A DNA stretch of 6,459 bases. Source: Deltaproteobacteria bacterium (GTDB lineage Bacteria; Myxococcota; Polyangia; Polyangiales; B10-G4). Below are positions 1-6,459 of the stretch, in pieces (position 1 is the first letter of the stretch; each line of letters starts with the position of its first letter). The translations under genes were made by a program, and so were the position numbers. Location: NCBI GenBank assembly GCA_019312705.1, contig JAFDCW010000267.1, positions 1 through 6,459 of the forward strand, written 5' to 3'. The notes beneath the pieces were generated by a model that searched no databases, had not been told where the DNA came from, and saw only the letters and a program-made list of their open reading frames with translations.

Positions 1-474
1 CCGCCTTGGGGCTCGGCGTCAGGATCGACTCGGGGAGCCTTTGGTGCTTCTTCAGCCCTTCGGGCAGGGTGTGGCCGCAGAAGACTCGCTCGCCGCGGTC
101 GTAGTGGGTCCAGATGCTGGTGCTGGTCACGCCCGTGATGTAGGCGCGCACCACCATCTCGACCTCGAGGGGTACGCACTCGATGCCGACCATCACATTC
201 GGGTCGGGGACCTCGAGGACGTGGTTGGGCACGTCGTCCTTGGTCTGGTCGAACCACCAGGCAGCGAGGGAGTTCAGGACTTGGCCCTTGTAGGGCAGGG
301 TGCCCAGGACCCGGTCGAAGGCGCTGACGCGGTCCGTGACCACGATGTACCGCCGACCGTCTTCGGTCGAGTAGTTGTCGCGGACCTTGCCCTCGTACTT
401 CGTGCCGAGCACGTCCAGGTTCGAGCCGTCGAGGGTATTGGCGAGGCCACCCCTCAGGATGTTGTCGTCGACGG

Positions 475-478
<4 letters not shown>
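1..478 (-). CDS. purC: SAICAR synthetase (phosphoribosylaminoimidazole-succinocarboxamide synthase), 3' end cut by window
   Basis: This gene makes SAICAR from CAIR, aspartate and ATP, a cytoplasmic step of de novo purine synthesis. Reading leftwards from the ATG at 478, 159 codons are present and the frame stays open to base 1. Visible family motifs are GKVRDNY (residues 30-36, ATP-binding N-terminal lobe), VTDRVSAFD (47-55), [14 protein letters not shown] (103-116) and ILTPSPKA (152-159, the position of the usual LTPTTKA motif). The [11 protein letters not shown] segment (134-144) and the spacing fit the long PurC form of about 300 residues (yeast Ade1-like) rather than the short E. coli type of 237, so nearly half the protein lies outside the window. 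The start is well supported: its ATG shares four bases with the purB stop, and a GGAGG sits 10 bases upstream inside purB. Translation is therefore probably coupled to purB. Identity rests on motif recognition and is strong. Confidence 0.95.
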
Positions 479-1785
<1,307 letters not shown>

Positions 1786-1922
1786 AGGGGGCGCGAACGT
1801 AGCAGAAGCCAAGGGGAGTAGAGGGGGGACGGTCCGAACTTTTCGAACTTTTCCCACGTTTCGCCATCACCGCCCGGGGCTACGCCATTGCGCCGGGGTG
1901 GCCGAGCCCTCACAACTACTCG
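1786..1922. promoter_or_regulatory. divergent intergenic region between purB and the Nudix gene
   Basis: This stretch of 137 bases separates purB (leftward) from the Nudix hydrolase (rightward), so it should carry the purB promoter and probably the rightward one. It holds a perfect tandem 9-bp repeat (1835-1852) and a G/A-rich run on the plus strand (about 1811-1830). I could not place a convincing -35/-10 pair on either strand. The first part can also be read as an N-terminal extension of purB from a GTG at 1857, which I consider unlikely. Confidence 0.5.
1835..1852. repeat. perfect tandem 9-bp direct repeat (2 x CGAACTTTT) in the divergent promoter region
   Basis: CGAACTTTT occurs twice back to back, at 1835-1843 and 1844-1852, and the junction contains the palindrome TTCGAA (1842-1847). 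It is A/T-rich compared with its surroundings and lies about 50 bases upstream of the purB ATG and about 70 bases upstream of the Nudix start. That placement would suit a regulator site, but no known operator is recognised. With only two short copies, chance is possible. Confidence 0.4.
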
Positions 1923-2504
1923 GTGCCCGCCGACGTCGACCTCCCGACCCTGCAAAGAGCCCTCGAGGCGAGGGAGCCCCGGGTCATCGCCGAGGCAAAA
2001 AAACGCGCCGCGGTCGCGACAGTTCTGCGTCCGGGAGCCGCTGGCCCCGAGGTGCTCCTGATTCGTCGGGCCGAGCATCCCGAGGACCCGTGGTCGGGGC
2101 ACATGGCCTTCCCCGGTGGCCGGAAAGACCCGGATGATGCCGATCTGCTCGCCACCGCGGTCCGGGAGACCCGTGAGGAGCTCGGCCTCGACCTCGGGGC
2201 CGATGCGAAGCTCTTCGGGCGTCTCGACGACACCGAGGCGATCGCCCGCGCGCGCCGCATTGGTATGGTGATCTCCCAGTTCGTCTTCGAGGTGCACGAG
2301 GTTCCCCCGTTGACCCCCAATCGCGAGGTCGCCGAGGCCCTCTGGGCGCCGATCGGCCCGATGATCACGAGGAGTACGGCGACGACCAAGCATTTCGTGC
2401 ACGAGGGCCAGAACTTCGAGCTCCCGTCCTTCGATGTGGAGGGCAGGGTCGTCTGGGGTCTCACCTATTACATGCTGGAGCGGCTCTTCTCCCTCTTGCG
2501 CTGA
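1923..2504 (+). CDS. Nudix hydrolase, CoA pyrophosphatase-like
   Basis: A 193-residue Nudix-fold protein. Proteins of this NudL/CoA-pyrophosphatase-like group cleave the pyrophosphate of CoA or related nucleoside diphosphate derivatives using divalent metal; the exact substrate here is inferred. The Nudix region runs from FPGG (63-66) to RETREELGL (81-89), containing the metal-binding core R-E-x2-E-E at Arg81, Glu82, Glu85 and Glu86. The first half of the strict Nudix consensus is shifted, with no Glu eight residues before Arg81. This matches the GG-x-x-D-x-x-D-A pattern I recall for NudL-type enzymes. WSGHMAFPGG (57-66) and the C-terminal VWGLTYYMLERL (177-188) also fit this group. The start is a GTG with no clear Shine-Dalgarno. 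It is chosen because no ATG, GTG or TTG lies nearby upstream in frame, and the protein begins with a plausible helix. cyaY starts 39 bases after the stop in the same direction, so the two are probably co-transcribed. Confidence 0.85.
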   Translation: MPADVDLPTLQRALEAREPRVIAEAKKRAAVATVLRPGAAGPEVLLIRRAEHPEDPWSGHMAFPGGRKDPDDADLLATAVRETREELGLDLGADAKLFGRLDDTEAIARARRIGMVISQFVFEVHEVPPLTPNREVAEALWAPIGPMITRSTATTKHFVHEGQNFELPSFDVEGRVVWGLTYYMLERLFSLLR

Positions 2505-2519
2505 GGGCGACACCGCCCT
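2504..2519 (+). other. short perfect stem-loop just after the Nudix stop
   Basis: AGGGCG (2504-2509) and CGCCCT (2514-2519) form a perfect 6-bp stem with a 4-base loop, beginning in the last base of the Nudix stop codon. No T run follows. It could protect the upstream message end or weakly attenuate into cyaY, but it is too short to call a terminator. Confidence 0.3.
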
Positions 2520-2543
2520 ATCGAGGTCGGCGGAGAATGCGCC

Positions 2544-2861
2544 ATGGACGATAAGCGTTATCAGGAGCTCGCCGACGAGGCGCTCCGCGAGATCCTCGAC
2601 CTCTTCGACGACGTAGACGTCGACGACGCCGACGCTGAGCCCACGGGCAACGTGGTCACCATTCGCTACCGGGATGGCAGCCGGTGCGTGGTCAATACCC
2701 AGAGCGCTGCCCAACAGATGTGGCTCGCCGGGGCGGGGCAGGGCTGGCACTTCAGCTGGGATGACGACGTAGGCGCCTGGAAGCACGACAAGGGTACGGG
2801 GGACGAGCTCTTCGCCGTGCTCCGGAAGATCACCAACGACGCCTGCGGCATCAACCTGTAG
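2544..2861 (+). CDS. cyaY: frataxin-like iron-sulfur assembly protein CyaY
   Basis: A 105-residue bacterial frataxin, the full length of the family. CyaY binds iron through an acidic ridge and modulates the cysteine desulfurase IscS and the scaffold during iron-sulfur cluster assembly in the cytoplasm. The N-terminal helix is strongly acidic, with Asp/Glu at 2, 3, 8, 11, 12, 16, 19, 22 and 23, then a run of aspartates to residue 32. The beta-sheet follows: GNVVTIRYRDGSRCVVN (35-51), the conserved N-x-Q (51-53), the QQMWLA strand (58-62), GWHFSW (67-72), and the D-E-L-F segment before the last helix (87-90). A GGAG at 2532-2535, eight bases before the ATG, supports the start. It follows the Nudix gene closely. 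No isc or suf genes are visible in the window, so the link to Fe-S assembly comes from family knowledge alone. The assignment is firm. Confidence 0.92.
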   Translation: MDDKRYQELADEALREILDLFDDVDVDDADAEPTGNVVTIRYRDGSRCVVNTQSAAQQMWLAGAGQGWHFSWDDDVGAWKHDKGTGDELFAVLRKITNDACGINL

Positions 2862-2916
2862 CCGTCCCCTCGGCCCTCTCGGGGGAGGCGCCAAGCGGGC
2901 CTTGCCCGGGGGACGG
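2862..2916 (+). other. three-way-junction-like inverted repeat between cyaY and the lipoprotein gene
   Basis: Immediately after the cyaY stop, CCGTCCCC (2862-2869) is exactly complementary to GGGGACGG (2909-2916). The enclosed bases hold two further hairpins. One is CCTC/GAGG (2875-2878 with 2885-2888), which GGC/GCC (2872-2874 with 2890-2892) extends across a one-base bulge. The other is a perfect CGGGC-CTT-GCCCG (2896-2908) that abuts the outer stem. No T run follows, so it is not a classical intrinsic terminator. It may end or stabilise the cyaY message, or form the leader of the lipoprotein gene. Confidence 0.45.
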
Positions 2917-2941
2917 CGCAGCGGCACCATCGGGCCCACTC

Positions 2942-2948
2942 GGAGGGG
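2942..2948 (+). promoter_or_regulatory. strong Shine-Dalgarno for the lipoprotein gene
   Basis: GGAGGGG with good spacing to the ATG at 2954. It decides between that ATG and a second in-frame ATG at 2984, which has no such sequence upstream. Confidence 0.65.
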
Positions 2949-2953
2949 AACGC

Positions 2954-4099
2954 ATGAGGAAGGGTCTCGGAATCAACCTGCCCATGAGCCGATCGGCGGT
3001 GCTCGTGCCTGCGCTCGTAGTCCTCGTCGTCGTCGCCGTCGTCGTCTTGCCTTTGGCCGCTTGCGGCAACGAGGACCCGCCGCCGCCGCCGCCGCCCCCT
3101 GGTTTCACCCCTCCGGTCCCCGGCCAGCCCGTAGTTCCGGTACACCCCGTGGTCCCTGGGCAGCCCGCGGTCCCGGGTCAGCCCGCGGTTCCCGGTCAGC
3201 CCGTCGTCCCCGGTCAGCCCGCGGTTCCGGTGCAGCCCGTGGTTCCGGTCCAAGAGACGACCACCATCGCCCTCGCCCCGGGGTTCATGCCCGACCCCTA
3301 CGTCGAGGCCGGGACGAGTGGGGGTCCCGTCGATGCGAGTACATGGGACGCTTCGTGCCGCGGCTACGTCGCGGCGATGCCCAACCACCTCTTCAATGCC
3401 GGCGGCAGCTTTGCCACCTTGCGCCTGCTCGTCAGCGGCGGTGCCGAGGATACGACCCTCGTGGTCCAGAAGCCTGACGGAACGTACCTCTGCGACGACG
3501 ACAGCTCCGGCCAGGACCCGATCCTGGCCGGCCACACGTTTCCCCAGGGCACCTACAAGGTCTGGGTGGGCAGCTACCAACAAGGCATCTTCGCGCCCTA
3601 CAATCTCGGCTTCACCGAGCTCACGTCGGTCAACATCAGCACCCTCGGGGTCCCCGGGGCGCCGGCGGGGGCGACGACGGCGCCGCCTTCCCCGGGCGAC
3701 ATGCGCGCAAACTTCGGGACCGTCACGCTCTCCCCTGGCTTCTCCCCGGACCTCTACCGGGCCACGGGCAGCGCCGGGGGATCGGTGGAGGCGCTGACCT
3801 GGGACCCAGCCTGCCCGGGCTACGTCTCCGAGGTGCCGGACCATCTCTTCATCGCCGGAGGGAACTTCCCGTTCCTGAAGATCCTCGCGCGCTCCGCGAC
3901 GGACATCACCCTGGTCATCCAGCGAGCCGACGGGTCCTTCCTCTGCAACGACGACACCGATGGGACCAACCCCGCGATCTCCGGGGTGTTTCCGCCGGGG
4001 CCGTACCGAATCTGGGTCGGCACCTACCAAGGGGGGCAGCGGCCCCAATACACCCTCGGCCTCTCCGAGCGCCCCAGCATGAGCCCGGGCGAACTCTAG
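2954..4099 (+). CDS. proline-rich lipoprotein with hexapeptide repeats and two paired-cysteine domains
   Basis: A predicted lipoprotein of 381 residues with unknown function. Residues 1-36 form a lipoprotein signal peptide: basic start, a valine/leucine core, and lipobox L-A-A-C with the lipidated Cys at 37. Next come Asn39, Glu40 and Asp41, eight prolines (42-49), and about 7.7 copies of a six-residue unit V-P-G/V-Q-P-V/A (55-100), which probably form an extended spacer lifting the rest off the membrane. Two homologous domains follow, at 102-224 and 254-372. They share APGF/SPGF, an STWD/LTWD segment, a Cys (135/287) before GY, P-N/D-H-L-F, TLVVQ/TLVIQ, a DG-x-x-LC segment (Cys180/Cys331), D/N-D-D, and a Y-x-V/I-WVG strand. 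The fold looks like a PPC (pre-peptidase C-terminal)-type beta-sandwich, and the pair of cysteines per copy could form a disulfide. No catalytic motif is seen, so a surface binding or adhesion role is only a guess. The start is set by a strong GGAGG. Confidence 0.85.
   Translation: MRKGLGINLPMSRSAVLVPALVVLVVVAVVVLPLAACGNEDPPPPPPPPGFTPPVPGQPVVPVHPVVPGQPAVPGQPAVPGQPVVPGQPAVPVQPVVPVQETTTIALAPGFMPDPYVEAGTSGGPVDASTWDASCRGYVAAMPNHLFNAGGSFATLRLLVSGGAEDTTLVVQKPDGTYLCDDDSSGQDPILAGHTFPQGTYKVWVGSYQQGIFAPYNLGFTELTSVNISTLGVPGAPAGATTAPPSPGDMRANFGTVTLSPGFSPDLYRATGSAGGSVEALTWDPACPGYVSEVPDHLFIAGGNFPFLKILARSATDITLVIQRADGSFLCNDDTDGTNPAISGVFPPGPYRIWVGTYQGGQRPQYTLGLSERPSMSPGEL
3077..3100 (+). repeat. proline trinucleotide tract (six CCG, then CCC, CCT)
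   Basis: Six consecutive CCG codons, then CCC and CCT, encode eight prolines (residues 42-49) just after the lipidation site. Slippage here would change proline number without breaking the frame. A run of eight prolines would be expected to stall ribosomes and need EF-P. Confidence 0.7.
3116..3253 (+). repeat. 18-bp tandem repeat array encoding V-P-G/V-Q-P-V/A hexapeptides
   Basis: About 7.7 in-frame units of 18 bp, with CAGCCCG nearly constant in each unit at the DNA level while third positions of the Val, Pro and Gly codons vary. Two unit types alternate: VPGQP and VPVQP/VPVHP. It encodes residues 55-100 of the lipoprotein. Units differ enough that the array is not freshly expanded. Confidence 0.85.
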
Positions 4100-4144
4100 A
4101 GCGCTCGTAGGCTAACGCGGGCTCTGAATCTGACGGTTCAGCGC
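4081..4144 (+). other. overlapping inverted repeats at the lipoprotein 3' end
   Basis: GAGCCCG (4081-4087) is complementary to CGGGCTC (4118-4124), enclosing the stop codon and the self-complementary GAGCGCTC (4099-4106). A second hairpin, CTGAA/TTCAG (4124-4128 with 4137-4141), extends by two further pairs across one mismatch (4121-4144). Its arm overlaps the first pairing, so the two compete. No T run is present. It could act as a factor-dependent terminator or an mRNA end, but is weak evidence alone. Confidence 0.3.
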
Positions 4145-4190
4145 ACAATGGCGGATGCAGGGAGCCCCGATCCGGGCTAGACCCCGCGCC

Positions 4191-6212
<2,022 letters not shown>

Positions 6213-6291
6213 TATCGGGTCGCGCACGGGCGCCGATGACATTGCCGAACGAGCTGCCCACCGAGCATGCGAGGGTACGGACCACCAGAGC

Positions 6292-6322
6292 CCCGCCGGC
6301 CCCGGCCGCAGCGGGCCCTTTT
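6292..6322 (+). terminator. likely intrinsic terminator of the ABC-F gene
   Basis: CCCGC (6292-6296) plus CGGC (6297-6300) pair with GCCG (6305-6308) and GCGGG (6311-6315), leaving a four-base loop and a two-base bulge. After three C the sequence continues with TTTT (6319-6322). It lies 79 bases after the ABC-F stop and before the next gene. The T run is short, but this hairpin is the best terminator candidate in the window. Confidence 0.55.
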
Positions 6323-6335
6323 GCCCTCGGTGTGG

Positions 6336-6341
6336 TAAATT
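6336..6341 (+). promoter_or_regulatory. candidate -10 element for the downstream lipoprotein gene
   Basis: TAAATT matches the TAnnnT pattern and is A/T-rich in an otherwise GC-rich stretch. It ends only four bases before the ATG at 6346. Transcription would then begin at or next to the start codon, giving a leaderless message. No matching -35 is seen and no Shine-Dalgarno is present. Confidence 0.3.
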
Positions 6342-6345
6342 GCCC

Positions 6346-6459
6346 ATGATGCCACTACTCCCGCTACTGCTGGCTGTCACCGCAGTCACCGGCATCAGTG
6401 GCTGTCGGTTCGATTTCCAGGAACACGACGCGAGTATCGATGCGAGTATTGACGCGGGT
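6346..6459 (+). CDS. predicted lipoprotein, N-terminal part only, cut by window
   Basis: The first 38 codons of a gene running off the right edge. Residues 1-19 are a lipoprotein signal: two Met, then a leucine-rich core, with lipobox I-S-G-C and lipidated Cys at 20. After R-F-D-F-Q-E-H-D come two copies of D-A-S-I and then D-A-G, the start of an Asp/Ala spacer like those found after the lipidation site in many Polyangia lipoproteins. The signal is short, without Lys or Arg before the hydrophobic core, which is somewhat atypical. Met1 at 6346 and Met2 at 6349 are both possible starts. Function cannot be told from this fragment. Confidence 0.7.
   Translation, partial: MMPLLPLLLAVTAVTGISGCRFDFQEHDASIDASIDAG

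Noticed and set aside
1786..1857. N-terminal extension of purB from the GTG at 1857
   Set aside because: The extra residues are unlike the family, and MIPRYTPP at 1785 is the usual start.
3116..3253. CRISPR-like array
   Set aside because: The 18-bp units are directly adjacent without spacers and encode an in-frame hexapeptide.
2666..4048. Minus-strand open frame opposite cyaY and the lipoprotein, with RNRGL/GDDGL-like repeats
   Set aside because: The apparent repeats are the antisense reading of the 18-bp VPGQP array. The plus strand has signal peptide, lipobox and Shine-Dalgarno.

Overview
This is a GC-rich window of ordinary bacterial chromosome with very little non-coding DNA. The gene content suggests a Myxococcota (Polyangia-like) or related deltaproteobacterial organism: a long-form PurC, a CyaY/frataxin homologue, a proline-rich lipoprotein with secreted beta-type domains, and a lipoprotein start followed by Asp-Ala-Ser-Ile spacer repeats of the kind common in Polyangia. 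The taxonomic call is inference from style, not a database result.

Minus strand, positions 1-1785: two purine-biosynthesis genes are read leftwards. purB (adenylosuccinate lyase) comes first and overlaps purC (SAICAR synthetase) by an ATGA stop/start. purC runs off the left edge of the window. PurC makes SAICAR and PurB cleaves it to AICAR, so the overlapping pair encodes consecutive steps of one pathway; PurB also acts later, on adenylosuccinate.

Positions 1786-1922 form a divergent intergenic region with a perfect tandem 9-bp repeat. It must hold the purB promoter and probably that of the rightward genes.

Plus strand, positions 1923-4099: a CoA-pyrophosphatase-like Nudix hydrolase, then cyaY 39 bases later (probably one transcript), then a three-way-junction-like inverted repeat, then a proline-rich lipoprotein. 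The lipoprotein carries a hexapeptide tandem repeat and two homologous domains with paired cysteines.

Plus strand, positions 4100-6459: a two-cassette ABC-F translation-factor ATPase with a charged C-terminal coiled coil, a GC-rich hairpin with a short T run (likely terminator), and the first 38 codons of another lipoprotein cut by the right edge.

I found no mobile elements, CRISPR, tRNA/rRNA genes or defence systems, and no convincing undescribed multi-gene system. The most distinctive items are the repeat lipoprotein, the folded element before it, and the possibly leaderless start of the last gene.
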